Counted from the stretch's first letter, positions 43,065-52,254 are shown. The stretch: 64,000 nt of DNA from JACMRI01 sp043778625 (GCA_043778625.1 JAYWFU010000031.1:1-64000), one strand, 5' to 3'. The notes: a model not told the origin generated them from the letters alone. Numbers and translations are program-made.

Positions 43065-44522
43065 TCAGTCTGCGTTAAGGTGCTTGCTCCGTCCTCGGGG
43101 TTCATTTACTTCTTTGAGTATAATTTCCGAATGTAGTAAATGTGCAGCCGTGGCCGAATCATTTACTTTGGAGGCAGAGCGGGCAAGTATTTCCAACTCA
43201 AATTCGGTGAGTACACTTTTACGCACACCAACGTCCCTCCATTCGGATTGGGAATTATCCTCTTTAGTAATTGCTCGTGCCAACGCTAGCGCATCTAGCA
43301 AGGCTTGATTTGCTCCCTGTCCTTTAAAGGGACTCATAGGGTGGGCGGCATCGCCAATGAGTGTAACTGCCCCTGCATTAGCTAATAATTGTGGGTCGAG
43401 TAATGCCCTGTCGTATACTGGGTAGCCCGAAATTTCAGTTTCAGCCGTAGCGGCCAAAATTTGTGGTATAGGGTCGTGCCATTGTAACCTGCGGATTGCC
43501 TCCGCTTTAAGGGCTTTAGTTCCTTGCGCACTCAATGCCTTAGCTTCTTCTTCGACCATAGGGAAGCTAAGTTGCCACATTATGGAATTAGTTGCATAAG
43601 GCATAAGGTAAATGCGTTCGTTGCCGTTAGAGGTTTGAAATACGGTGGCAGAATCCAACAACGAATGCTCAAACTCGTGTAAGTTAGCCAAGGGGCAAAT
43701 GCCCAAAATAACAATACAATTGAGGTAACGCAAAGGTGTAGCCTCGTCAGTAATTAATAACTTACGTACCGCGCTTCTAATACCGTCGGCTCCTACTAAA
43801 ATATCTGCCTTGGCATGTTGAGTTTCGCCATTTAATTTAAACGTTAAATCAACGCCTCCACCATCGTTATTTTTAAAATTTATTAGTTGATGCCCCCACT
43901 GTACGGCGTTATGTCCGCCCAGTTGTTCTAGTAATGCTAAGCGCAATGCTTGGCGGGCAATGTGTACGTTGCGGCGTTTATTAGACGATTGATTAATAGG
44001 TTGATTTAATTTGCGTACGCCCCATTCGCCAATTATTTTTCCTTCAATAGTATGTACTACGTGCCGTGTGGAGAATACTCCTTGTTGTAACGCAAATATA
44101 CCAAAGCCTTCAATGGCTTTGCTGGCTTGTTGCAACGTGAGACCATAGCCTTGAGAGCGGTCGTTAAAACCATTATCACGTTCGTATAACGTAAACGGAA
44201 TACCACGGTGCAAGCATGCCACCGCTAGTGCCACGCCACCAATGCCACCACCCACAATAGTTACGTGCGGGTAGTGTTGGGTATTAATTACCGCAGGTGT
44301 AACGCTACGCATAAGCCCATTGCCGTTGCATAGCAAGCATTTGTACAAATGTTCTTTAGCAGGAGTTATTAGTGGCTCTTGGTGCGGAGTTTGGTTTAAC
44401 TTATTTAATTCAGCTAGTTTTTCGAGCCGTATTTTTTTGCGGGTTCTCTTGGGTGCTTTGCCTTGCCCTGCACAGTCGGGGCAGGGTGTAAAATAAGTTT
44501 GTTGATGTGCGGTTATCTCCAT
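43065..44522 (-). CDS. FAD-dependent monooxygenase with N-terminal CxxCxGxG zinc motif
   Basis: 485 residues. Residues 1-75 hold two DnaJ-like zinc half-sites, CPDCAGQG (Cys14, Cys17) and CLLCNGNG (Cys62, Cys65), separated by a basic linker. From about 86 a group A FAD monooxygenase follows: VTIVGGGIGGVALAVAC (dinucleotide fold), ILVGADGIRSAVRK, the late GDAAHPMSPFKGQGANQALLDA (FAD ribityl site). Such enzymes hydroxylate aromatic or polyketide substrates using NAD(P)H; the substrate is unknown. The CxxCxGxG fusion is unusual for this class. The DUF559 gene lies 14 bp upstream on the same strand. Confidence 0.85.
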   Translation of the reverse strand: MEITAHQQTYFTPCPDCAGQGKAPKRTRKKIRLEKLAELNKLNQTPHQEPLITPAKEHLYKCLLCNGNGLMRSVTPAVINTQHYPHVTIVGGGIGGVALAVACLHRGIPFTLYERDNGFNDRSQGYGLTLQQASKAIEGFGIFALQQGVFSTRHVVHTIEGKIIGEWGVRKLNQPINQSSNKRRNVHIARQALRLALLEQLGGHNAVQWGHQLINFKNNDGGGVDLTFKLNGETQHAKADILVGADGIRSAVRKLLITDEATPLRYLNCIVILGICPLANLHEFEHSLLDSATVFQTSNGNERIYLMPYATNSIMWQLSFPMVEEEAKALSAQGTKALKAEAIRRLQWHDPIPQILAATAETEISGYPVYDRALLDPQLLANAGAVTLIGDAAHPMSPFKGQGANQALLDALALARAITKEDNSQSEWRDVGVRKSVLTEFELEILARSASKVNDSATAAHLLHSEIILKEVNEPRGRSKHLNAD

Positions 44523-44536
44523 TTTTTAATGTTCCC

Positions 44537-45106
44537 CTAAATTACATAAGGCGGGCGATTACTTTTAAAATTATTTTTAATTTCAGTGATCATGTATTCA
44601 GGGTATTCAAACACTAATTTATTCTCAAAACGGATTACGTGTATTCCAACGGAATTTAAAAACAAGGTGCGTTCCCCATCATGTAATTGTGCTTGTGGGG
44701 TGTTGTGTATTTCGCCATCAAGTTCTATGGCTAATTGTTCTGCTGGGCAATAAAAATCGAGGATATAATTGCCTACGCTGTGTTGGCGGCGGAATTTACG
44801 CCCATCTACTTGTGAGTTTTGTAACAGTGTCCATAATTTAGCCTCGGCTGGAGTTGAGTTGTTGCGTAGTGTGCGGCGGAAGGTTTTGAGATAGGGGAGG
44901 TTGTTGAGTTTTGTATTAACTGGAGTATCTTGGGGGAGAGTTTTACTTTCTAGCGGGAGAATTTTACCACCCCGCCCTGCGGGCACCCCTCCTAAAATAG
45001 GAGGGGAACTCTGGGTGTGATTATCTAACGGGAATGACGGGGTGGCACTGTTGAATGTGCTATTTTCTTTACTTCTATTATTTTCGTCGTCTGTATTTTG
45101 TACCAT
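44537..45106 (-). CDS. DUF559 endonuclease-like protein reading through a GC-rich repeat
   Basis: 189 residues. The C-terminal half (about 71-170) is a DUF559 domain of the Vsr/PD-(D/E)xK-like fold: RRTLRNNSTPAEAKLWTLLQ, GRKFRRQHSVGNYILDFYC (Asp117) and LAIELDGEIH (Glu128, Asp130) form the likely metal site. Residues 1-65 are low-complexity; 34-46 (SPPILGGVPAGRG) are the direct translation of the GC-rich palindromic repeat at 44967-45007. No other in-frame ATG exists, so the repeat is part of the coding sequence. Location beside repeats suggests a mobile-unit role; function not established. Confidence 0.85.
   Translation of the reverse strand: MVQNTDDENNRSKENSTFNSATPSFPLDNHTQSSPPILGGVPAGRGGKILPLESKTLPQDTPVNTKLNNLPYLKTFRRTLRNNSTPAEAKLWTLLQNSQVDGRKFRRQHSVGNYILDFYCPAEQLAIELDGEIHNTPQAQLHDGERTLFLNSVGIHVIRFENKLVFEYPEYMITEIKNNFKSNRPPYVI
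44967..45007. repeat. GC-rich palindromic repeat, copy 1 (inside the DUF559 gene)
   Basis: A 41-bp unit with two hairpins: GCCCTGCGGGC and CCCCTCC-TAAAATA-GGAGGGG. It is very GC-rich in an AT-rich genome. It matches copy 2 at 45240-45283 in inverted orientation, differing only in the loop between CCCCTCC and GGAGGGG. Confidence 0.85.
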
Positions 45107-45239
45107 TACCCCTGAAATTTTATTACTGAATTTTAACCTTAGGTTTAATCTTGATGTTTACTCTTTTAATTTACTACTTATACTTTTGCTCCCTAATTTT
45201 TACGCTTAGTATTTACGATATTATATTTACGCTTTGTAC

Positions 45240-45283
45240 TCCCCTCCTTTTTAGAGGGAGGGGTGCCCGCAGGGCGGGGTGGG
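45240..45283. repeat. GC-rich palindromic repeat, copy 2 (upstream of the DUF559 gene)
   Basis: Inverted copy of the unit at 44967-45007, with GCCCGCAGGGC and CCCCTCC-TTTTTAGA-GGGAGGGG. The two copies face each other about 230 bp apart around the 5' end of the DUF559 gene. The 244-bp gap 45107-45350 holds this repeat and otherwise only AT-rich sequence. Confidence 0.85.
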
Positions 45284-45350
45284 TTATGCGCCCTGCTTAC
45301 ATGCTATACTATATGGCTAGATGAAATAAATTTTGAAAGAAAAAATGGTA

Positions 45351-46037
45351 CTAGTATTGCTTAATTTTTCTTTTAAGCCTATTTACTTCATTTTCCCATT
45401 CTCTTACTGAACTAAGAGCTTCTACTATTTGTTGTTGTTTGTCAGAATAAGACCTTAACAGATGAAACTGTTGAACTTCTTCCAAATTTATTCTTGCAGC
45501 ACCTAAATTTATAATTGCTTGATCATATTCAGATTTTAATCCTTCAAGTTCTGCTTGTCTTTGAGCCGCATTAGCTATTTTTTTTTGCCTTTCTTCCTCT
45601 GCCAATCTAGCTATCTCAATTTGCTCTTGTTCTTTAATTTTAGCGTTTTGCTTTTCTAATTGTAGTTGTATTTCTGTTTGCTGAGCTTGTTGCTTAACGT
45701 ATAATGTTATGCCGATTACACTTATCAATAAAAAACTAGCAATAACAACTATAATTATATTTTTTTTGTTAGTGCTTTTTTCTGTGGTTATAACAGTATT
45801 TACTATGGTTTTTTTTTCAGAAAGTGGCGGTGGTATAATTGGTGCTTTTGTTAATAAAGGGGGCGGAATACTTTTGAATATTTCTTTTAAATCTTCAATA
45901 TCATTGGCTTTCATCCAGCTTTCCGCACCCTCGAACCATACTAAAGTATCTCTAGTAATGTTTTGTTCTTTTAATTCAGTTATCGAATAAGGTCCTTTTT
46001 GTATATCGTCTATGTGAATAAAATAGTTTTGTATCAT
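45351..46037 (-). CDS. GYF-like (DUF4339) domain membrane protein with coiled coil
   Basis: 228 residues. The N-terminal 55 residues are a GYF_2/DUF4339 domain (NYFIHIDDIQKGPYSITELK, DTLVWFEGAESWMKANDIEDL). Then a Pro-rich linker (SIPPPLLTKAPIIPPPLSE), one transmembrane helix about 96-115, and a long charged coiled coil to the end (QLEKQNAKIKEQEQIEIARL, QRQAELEGLKSEYDQAII). The GYF domain is cytosolic and may bind Pro-rich partners; the coiled coil would be on the other face. Codon use is more AT-rich than in the ABC-F gene. Function unknown. Confidence 0.8.
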   Translation of the reverse strand: MIQNYFIHIDDIQKGPYSITELKEQNITRDTLVWFEGAESWMKANDIEDLKEIFKSIPPPLLTKAPIIPPPLSEKKTIVNTVITTEKSTNKKNIIIVVIASFLLISVIGITLYVKQQAQQTEIQLQLEKQNAKIKEQEQIEIARLAEEERQKKIANAAQRQAELEGLKSEYDQAIINLGAARINLEEVQQFHLLRSYSDKQQQIVEALSSVREWENEVNRLKRKIKQY

Positions 46038-46099
46038 GTTATTTTAAGTTTTTATGAATTGATTTTAAATTAGTTAATTTTTAAGTTTACGTCTACCCC

Positions 46100-48019
46100 C
46101 TACCCCTCCATTACATCTGCCTTGTTCCCCAGCTCTTCCCATTGGGCGTAGTAAGTGGCTAGCTCGGTTTTAAACTTTTTGTAGCTTGCGGTAAAAGCCC
46201 CGTCGTTAAACAGTTCGGGCTTGGCCAGTAGTTGGGCGTCGTATTCTTTTATTTTGGTTTCGTTGCGTTCAATACCTTCTTCAATTTTTTTAACGGCATT
46301 TTTTATTTTACGCAATTCTTTTTCTTGCTCCTTACGCTCTAAGTATTTTTGTTTGCCATCGCTGCTGTTGTCGTCGGTTTTGGCCGCGGCTATTGATGTA
46401 AAATTATTTTCTTTTTTGCGGTGCGCTAAGTATTCGTCTATATCGCCTATAAATTCTTTTAGCTTTCCGCCTTTTAGTTCAATTACTTTTTCGGTTATAC
46501 CACGCAAAAAATCACGGTCGTGAGATACCAGTAGTAATGTACCTTCAAAGCTTTTGAGTGCTTTTTTAAGCAAGTCTTTAGAAAGAATGTCCAAGTGATT
46601 GGTAGGCTCATCGAGTATTAAAAAATTGTAAGGTTCAAGTAATAATTTGGCCAATGCAAGACGTGTTTTTTCACCTCCTGATAGCACTTTTACTTTTTTG
46701 GTAATATCATCTCCTTTAAATAAAAATGAGCCTAGTATGTTACGTACACGTGTGCGTACCTCGCCTACAGCTACTTCGTCTATGGTTTCAAATATTGTTT
46801 TTTCCTTGTCTAAATCATCAGCATGGGTTTGTCCAAAATAACCAATGCGTACCATGTGTCCTGGCGTAAGCACGCCTGATGTGGCTTGCAGTTCGTCCAC
46901 AATTATTTTTATAAGTGTACTCTTACCTTGTCCGTTTTGTCCCACTATGGCTATTTTTTCGCCACGTGCTATTAAAAAATCTATATTATCTAACACTTTT
47001 TTGGTTTCGAACGATTTACTCAAGCCCGCAGCCTCTATGCTTACCTTGCCACTGTGTGGTGCAGCAGGGAACTTAAAGCTAAGGTTAGATACATCTTCAT
47101 CATCAATTTCAACTACCTCTAGCTTGTCTAATTTTTTCATCAATTGCTGTGCAAACGCTGCTTTAGAAGCTTTTGCTTTGTATTGGTCAATTAATTTTTG
47201 AGTAGTTTCAATGTACTTTTCTTGATTTTTTTGTTTTTGCAACAATTGCTCTTTGCGCTCTTGTTTAAGTACAATATGCTTGCTGTAGTTGCACGGATAT
47301 TCAGTAAGTACACGATTAGCAATTTCAAATGTTTTGTTGGTTAAATTATCCAAAAACATACGATCGTGCGATATAAGTACTACTGCCCCCTCGTAAGTTA
47401 CTAAGTGGTTTTCTAACCAATCTATAGCCTCAATATCCAAGTGATTGGTAGGTTCATCGAGTAATAATAAATCGGGGTTTTGGAGTATTAGTTTCGCTAA
47501 TTCTACACGCATACGCCAGCCACCGCTTAGTTCATTCATATTAAAATGAATACTTACACCGTTAAACCCTAAGCCAAACAATACCTGTTCTATACTGGCA
47601 TCAATATTAGCTGCACCTAATATATTAAGCCTATCCATGCAGTGTTGGTAGTCGTCGAGGGCGTCCATGTAGGCTTGGCTTTCATAGTCTTCGGAATGCG
47701 CTATGTAATCATTTAAGAGCTCTATTTTAGCTTCTACTGAAGCTAATTCTTTTAACGATTGTTTTACTTCTTGCGCAACAGTTAAATCGCTGTAGTTAAA
47801 TAATTCTTGAGGTAAGTATCCCATCGTAAACTCTTTGGGAGTGCTTATAACACCGCCCGAAGCCTCTTGCGCACCCGCTAATATTTTTAAAAATGTTGAT
47901 TTCCCCGCCCCATTTTTACCAGTAAGTCCTACCCGCTCGCGCTTGTTTATTACTACGTTAATATCTGCAAATAGTGTTGTGCCTCCAAACTGTACTGTTA
48001 AATCGCTTACTGAAACCAT
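46100..48019 (-). CDS. ABC-F family ATPase
   Basis: 639 residues, two ABC ATPase domains without membrane parts. Walker A GKNGAGKSTFLKIL (about 37) and GQNGQGKSTLIKII (about 358), signatures LSGGWRMRVELAK and LSGGEKTRLALAK, Walker B LLLLDEPTNHLD and FLILDEPTNHLD, and a charged linker (about 240-300) that enters the ribosome in this class. The C-terminal coiled coil (about 540-639) resembles Uup. A ribosome-associated translation factor role is inferred; antibiotic-resistance type cannot be told. rpoN lies 66 bp upstream. Confidence 0.93.
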   Translation of the reverse strand: MVSVSDLTVQFGGTTLFADINVVINKRERVGLTGKNGAGKSTFLKILAGAQEASGGVISTPKEFTMGYLPQELFNYSDLTVAQEVKQSLKELASVEAKIELLNDYIAHSEDYESQAYMDALDDYQHCMDRLNILGAANIDASIEQVLFGLGFNGVSIHFNMNELSGGWRMRVELAKLILQNPDLLLLDEPTNHLDIEAIDWLENHLVTYEGAVVLISHDRMFLDNLTNKTFEIANRVLTEYPCNYSKHIVLKQERKEQLLQKQKNQEKYIETTQKLIDQYKAKASKAAFAQQLMKKLDKLEVVEIDDEDVSNLSFKFPAAPHSGKVSIEAAGLSKSFETKKVLDNIDFLIARGEKIAIVGQNGQGKSTLIKIIVDELQATSGVLTPGHMVRIGYFGQTHADDLDKEKTIFETIDEVAVGEVRTRVRNILGSFLFKGDDITKKVKVLSGGEKTRLALAKLLLEPYNFLILDEPTNHLDILSKDLLKKALKSFEGTLLLVSHDRDFLRGITEKVIELKGGKLKEFIGDIDEYLAHRKKENNFTSIAAAKTDDNSSDGKQKYLERKEQEKELRKIKNAVKKIEEGIERNETKIKEYDAQLLAKPELFNDGAFTASYKKFKTELATYYAQWEELGNKADVMEG

Positions 48020-48085
48020 GAATGTGTGTTATATTATTTAGTGTGTTGTTGTTAAAAGTAGTATGTGGTAAGTGTAGCGTTCCTG

Positions 48086-49546
48086 CTATAATTCTTTACG
48101 CAAGCGTGCTACGGGTATGTTAAGCATCTCGCGGTACTTAGCAATGGTGCGGCGTGCAATGTTGTAGCCTTGTGCTTTAAGTACTGTTACTAGGGCTTCG
48201 TCGCTTAGGGGTTCGGCTTTGTTTTCGTCGGCTATGGCGTTAGATAGTATTTTTTTCACTTCCTTAGAGCTTACTTCCTCGCCATCGTCGTTGGTGAGCG
48301 ACTCGCTAAAAAAACTTTTTAACGCAAACGTACCAAAATGTGTAGTAATATATTTAGCGTTTGAAATCCTTGACACGGTAGATATATCCAAGTTAGTAAC
48401 ATCTGCTACGTCCTTTAATATCATAGGTTTTAGCTTGAGTTCATCGCCCTCCAAAAAGTAATCGTACTGCTTAGTAAGTATGCAGTTCATTACCAGCATC
48501 ATGCTTTGGTTACGTTGGTCAAGCGCATCAATAAACCAGTTGGCGCTTTCTATTTTTTGTTTAATAAAACTAACGGCTTCCTTATCTTTTAACTTGCCTT
48601 TGCTATATTGGTTAAGCATGTCGTTATAATCTTTGCTTACTCGCAATGGCACACGGTTACGGCCATTCAGGCTTAGTTCCAGCTTACCATCGTTGTTGTA
48701 CAGGGCAAAGTCGGGCGTTATTTGCTCTAAGTTTTTTTGGTTATCCGCCATCGAATTCCCTGGTTTAGGATTCAGGTGTATAATTTCGTTAATGGCTAAT
48801 TTTAATTCTTCAGGCGTAAAATCAAGGTGCTGCGCTATTTTTTCGTAATGTTTCTTTACAAATTCCTCCATCATTTCGCTTACAATTTCGGTAGCTAAGC
48901 GTATGCCTTTGGTGCGGTTTTCTTTACGCTTTAGTTGTATTAATAGGCATTCGCGTAGGTTGCGTGCGCCAATGCCTGCGGGGTCAAGGTCTTGTATTTC
49001 GGTGAGTATAACTTCAATTTCTTTTTCGGTAGCAGTTATGTTTTGTGTAAATGCAAGGTCGTCTACCATAGCCGCCAATTCTCGGCGCATATAGCCGTCG
49101 TCGTCAATGTAGCCAATAACATAATCGGCTATACGCATTTGTTTGTCAGTAAGGTTGCGTAAGTGCAGTTGCTCCGTTAATTGCTCTTGGAACGATATTC
49201 CGCTTGCAAACGGCACGTCCTTAATATCATCGTCGGAGCTTGATTGTATGGTGGTTTTATAACTCGGTATTTCGTCGTCGTCAATGTACTGATCTAAGTT
49301 AAAATCCTCTCGTTTATTTTCGTCGTTACCCTCGGTTTCGTAGTCGTCTTGTTCGTATATCGATTCCTCGTCGTCCGCATTTTTATCGTCATCATTCAAG
49401 CCCTCTTCTAACGCAGGGTTAATCTCCAATTCTTCTTTAATACGTTGTTCGAGCGATGCCGTGGGTACTTGCAACAGTTTCATTAACTGAATTTGTTGTG
49501 GCGATAGTTTTTGTTGTAGTTTTTGTTGTAACGATTGTTTTAACAT
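48086..49546 (-). CDS. rpoN: RNA polymerase sigma-54 factor
   Basis: 486 residues. Region I starts MLKQSLQQKLQQKLSPQQIQ (activator-interacting glutamine-rich helix, includes LLQVPTASLEQRIKEELEIN), region II is acidic (about 50-100), region III holds core-binding and DNA-binding parts, and the RpoN box is ARRTIAKYREMLN near the end (about 467-479). Binds -24/-12 promoters and needs AAA+ activators, none of which is in the window. A full -7 box lies 38 nt upstream. Confidence 0.96.
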   Translation of the reverse strand: MLKQSLQQKLQQKLSPQQIQLMKLLQVPTASLEQRIKEELEINPALEEGLNDDDKNADDEESIYEQDDYETEGNDENKREDFNLDQYIDDDEIPSYKTTIQSSSDDDIKDVPFASGISFQEQLTEQLHLRNLTDKQMRIADYVIGYIDDDGYMRRELAAMVDDLAFTQNITATEKEIEVILTEIQDLDPAGIGARNLRECLLIQLKRKENRTKGIRLATEIVSEMMEEFVKKHYEKIAQHLDFTPEELKLAINEIIHLNPKPGNSMADNQKNLEQITPDFALYNNDGKLELSLNGRNRVPLRVSKDYNDMLNQYSKGKLKDKEAVSFIKQKIESANWFIDALDQRNQSMMLVMNCILTKQYDYFLEGDELKLKPMILKDVADVTNLDISTVSRISNAKYITTHFGTFALKSFFSESLTNDDGEEVSSKEVKKILSNAIADENKAEPLSDEALVTVLKAQGYNIARRTIAKYREMLNIPVARLRKEL

Positions 49547-49584
49547 AATGCACTATTAAAATAGGGGGTTGTGTAGATATGCCC

Positions 49585-49592
49585 CAAATGTA
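49585..49592 (-). promoter_or_regulatory. Bacteroidota -7 promoter element for rpoN
   Basis: Minus strand TACATTTG, a full TAnnTTTG match, 38 nt before the rpoN ATG at 49546. Confidence 0.55.
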
Positions 49593-49634
49593 ACATACAT
49601 TTTTTGGTTTATAAAATATTTAACCTATCATTAG

Positions 49635-50972
49635 TTATTGGTCAGTAATATTTACTTTGGGCGGAGCGGTATCTTTGCCTTTTTTGTTTACGTAATACAC
49701 TTTGCGCCCATTGGTTAGCACAAAAACCTTGTCGGAATACTTATCAATTTTCTCGTACAGCGGCTCTACTACTTGCTTACCGCTACCGTTCACCAAGCCC
49801 CATCGTCCGCCAAGTTTCATTTTAAATATTCCTTTGCCAAAGGGTATTAATTCGTCGTATAGCGGTGGCACTATTATGCCACCAGTTTTGTTAATATAGC
49901 CCCACTTACCATCGAGTTTTACTTTGCTCATACCCCCTTTAAAACCTAGCACTTGTGCATACGTAGGGGCTACTACTTCTTTGGCTTTGGCGTTAATAAA
50001 TCCCCACTTACCCTCAGCTAGCACAGGGGCTAACCCCTCCCCAAAATTATCAACACGGGTGTACTTAGGGGCAATAATTTCTTTGCCTTTGTAGTTTATA
50101 AAACAATATTTTCCGTTGAGTTTGCCCAGCATAATACCCTTGCTAAAATCGGTTATTGCATCGTATTCGGGCTTGGTTATTTCCTTACCTTTTTCGTTTA
50201 CAAAGCCGTACTTTTTGTCAATAGTAACTTTAGCTAATTTGTTGTTAAACACTGCTGCCGAGTCGTAGGCAGGCTTAGTAATTTCTTTGCCTTTTTGGTT
50301 TACAAAACCCCACTTGCCTGCAAGCTTAACACTAGCAAAACCGTTGGTAAACTTAGTTACACGGTCGTAGGTGGGTTTTAGCACCTCTTTGCCTTTGGAG
50401 TTAATAAAGCCCCATTTATTATCTAACCACACAGGGGCTAAGTCTTGGCTAAATGCCTCAATGGTATCATAGGTAGGTACGGTTATTTCAGTACCTTTTA
50501 GATCTATTAACCCCCATTTAAACCCTAAACGAACGTAAGCAATGCTGTTGTTAAAGTCGTAGGCTTTGTCGTATTTAGGGGGGACAATTTCCACGGCTTT
50601 AGCTCCTACAAACCCATATTTTTCGTTAAGTTGCACACGTGCCACGCCTTGTTTAAAGTTGGCTACCTCATCGTAGTTAGGGGCTATTAATTCCTCGCCC
50701 TTGGGGTTTAGTAGTCCTGTTTTTTTATCTACTTGCACAATGGCTACGCCATCGGTTATGCCAGCTATAAAGTCGTATTTGGGTGCTACCACCTCGTTAC
50801 CCTTGCGATCAATTAAGCCCCACTTATTATTACGCTTGGCACGCATTAGCTCGCGGGTAAAATATTTTTTATCCTTAAAATTACTTTGCTTTACCTGCGC
50901 CAATAGTTGCTGTACGCTAAGTACAAGCAATAGTGTAATTAAGTTACGGTATGCAATACGTGTTGGGTACAT
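49635..50972 (-). CDS. WG-repeat protein
   Basis: 445 residues. Signal peptide about 1-25 (ending LLAQ). From about residue 40 to 430 the protein consists of WG (KWGFxNxKGKE) repeats about 33 residues long, roughly a dozen, each with a core such as KWGLIDRKGNEVVAPKYD or KWGFINSKGKEVLKPTYD. WG repeats form beta-rich solenoid or propeller-like surfaces for binding. Secreted or outer-membrane location. Own -7 box upstream. The binding partner cannot be read. Confidence 0.88.
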   Translation of the reverse strand: MYPTRIAYRNLITLLLVLSVQQLLAQVKQSNFKDKKYFTRELMRAKRNNKWGLIDRKGNEVVAPKYDFIAGITDGVAIVQVDKKTGLLNPKGEELIAPNYDEVANFKQGVARVQLNEKYGFVGAKAVEIVPPKYDKAYDFNNSIAYVRLGFKWGLIDLKGTEITVPTYDTIEAFSQDLAPVWLDNKWGFINSKGKEVLKPTYDRVTKFTNGFASVKLAGKWGFVNQKGKEITKPAYDSAAVFNNKLAKVTIDKKYGFVNEKGKEITKPEYDAITDFSKGIMLGKLNGKYCFINYKGKEIIAPKYTRVDNFGEGLAPVLAEGKWGFINAKAKEVVAPTYAQVLGFKGGMSKVKLDGKWGYINKTGGIIVPPLYDELIPFGKGIFKMKLGGRWGLVNGSGKQVVEPLYEKIDKYSDKVFVLTNGRKVYYVNKKGKDTAPPKVNITDQ

Positions 50973-50996
50973 AGTTTTTGGTTGATGTAACTAACT

Positions 50997-51004
50997 CAAA
51001 TGTA
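50997..51004 (-). promoter_or_regulatory. Bacteroidota -7 promoter element for the WG-repeat gene
   Basis: Minus strand TACATTTG, a full TAnnTTTG match, 24 nt before the ATG at 50972. Confidence 0.55.
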
Positions 51005-51032
51005 CAATCATTTTTTTGTTTTGATAAATGAT

Positions 51033-51061
51033 TTTGCCTAACCCGTAAATAGTTATATTTG
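51033..51061 (+). promoter_or_regulatory. Promoter (-33 TTTG and -7 box) for the membrane gene at 51084
   Basis: TTTG at 51033-51036, a 17-bp spacer, then TATATTTG at 51054-51061, ending 22 nt before the ATG at 51084. Both elements match the Bacteroidota pattern; the spacer is slightly shorter than the commonly quoted 19-21. Confidence 0.65.
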
Positions 51062-51083
51062 AAGATATATTAACTATTAGATT

Positions 51084-51629
51084 ATGTTTGAATATATTAA
51101 AGACACCATAACACTTACTGAAATTAAAAAAACATTATTACTAAATAAAACAGTAATAGATATTGAGGGAGAGGCTTTTTATTATTCTAAAATAACCTTG
51201 GGTTGTAGCATTGTATTTCAATTATTTTTGGGCTTGGGTTCGCTTTGTGTATTTCCTTTTTTTGAAAATATATGGCTTTTTTTGTACGTTTTTTTGATGG
51301 CTTTAGCAATCATTTACAACCTTTTAAATGACACAATACCCAAGTATTTAAATACACGCCCTATTTTTATTTTAAAGCAAAAACAACTGTATTACACGCA
51401 ACAAAATCAGTGGTATAATATAGCCGAATGCCACGTAAGTATAGATAGTGTTGGTAAGTATAATTATTCGGGTACCTTAAAAATACATTCTTATTTAGAT
51501 TCTAATAATACAATATCAGAAAACATTTGGCATATCTCGAACGATGATACATTAATCAGTAGAATAAAAAAAATCAAAGGCATTACAAATTTCTTTGATT
51601 ATGAACAAGAGCGTCAAAGCCGTAAATAA
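51084..51629 (+). CDS. Small membrane protein, family unknown
   Basis: 181 residues with two adjacent transmembrane helices about 40-85 (SIVFQLFLGLGSLCVFPFF and LFLYVFLMALAIIYNLL) and a soluble tail that looks like a PH-like or bPH domain (IFILKQKQLYYTQQNQWYN, ISRIKKIKGITNFF). Such two-helix plus PH-like proteins are common membrane proteins of unknown role. The next gene starts 4 bp downstream. Confidence 0.75.
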   Translation: MFEYIKDTITLTEIKKTLLLNKTVIDIEGEAFYYSKITLGCSIVFQLFLGLGSLCVFPFFENIWLFLYVFLMALAIIYNLLNDTIPKYLNTRPIFILKQKQLYYTQQNQWYNIAECHVSIDSVGKYNYSGTLKIHSYLDSNNTISENIWHISNDDTLISRIKKIKGITNFFDYEQERQSRK

Positions 51630-51633
51630 TTAC

Positions 51634-52254
51634 ATGAAACACCTTTATCTACTTATTATTTTAACAGCATACGCTACTCTGGCTAAGGCACATGGGGTAG
51701 TAGTTATTTGGTCGTCGTTAGATACCAATAAACACTATGCTAATTATAACGATAGTAAAAGCGTAGCGGCCAACATTGGCGATACTATTTATATTGATGC
51801 CGTGCTTATTAAATATAATAATGTGAGCGGAATTATGGTGTTGCGTAAGTTTGCAGGTGTGGGTATCGATACCATTAATTACTATTATAACGACACACAC
51901 TGTATATTAAAATACGTAGTGCAAAACCACACCAGTACCCGCTACGGCATTGATATTGATGGCATACTTGATGTTGCTTTTTACATAACTCCAGTAGCTA
52001 CATTAGGCATTAATAATAGTACTAATGCAGCTAACCTAAACTTTAGTTGTTACACCAACTTAGCTACTAACGAGCTGTACGTAAGTTTTAACGGCGCACC
52101 TAACGCTAGTAACATTGATATTATAACCAATACTGGCAGTGTGGTATTGCAAGCACAGGCCATGCACAATACTACTATACCATTGGCACAACTACCCAGC
52201 GGAGTGTATTATGTGCGCTGTGGCGTAGCAGTACGTAAGTTTATTAGCCCATAA
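51634..52254 (+). CDS. Small secreted protein with T9SS type A-like C-terminal domain
   Basis: 206 residues from ATG 51634; a TTG at 51595 would overlap the upstream gene and put 13 residues before the signal peptide. Signal peptide about 1-20 (LIILTAYATLAKA). A beta-rich body to about 130. The end (about 140-206) has the T9SS sorting pattern ELYVSFNGAPNASNIDIITN, VVLQAQAM, LPSGVYYVRCGVAVRKFISP; the usual YPNPA start is missing, so it is a divergent sorting domain. Substrate or role unknown. Confidence 0.75.
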   Translation: MKHLYLLIILTAYATLAKAHGVVVIWSSLDTNKHYANYNDSKSVAANIGDTIYIDAVLIKYNNVSGIMVLRKFAGVGIDTINYYYNDTHCILKYVVQNHTSTRYGIDIDGILDVAFYITPVATLGINNSTNAANLNFSCYTNLATNELYVSFNGAPNASNIDIITNTGSVVLQAQAMHNTTIPLAQLPSGVYYVRCGVAVRKFISP

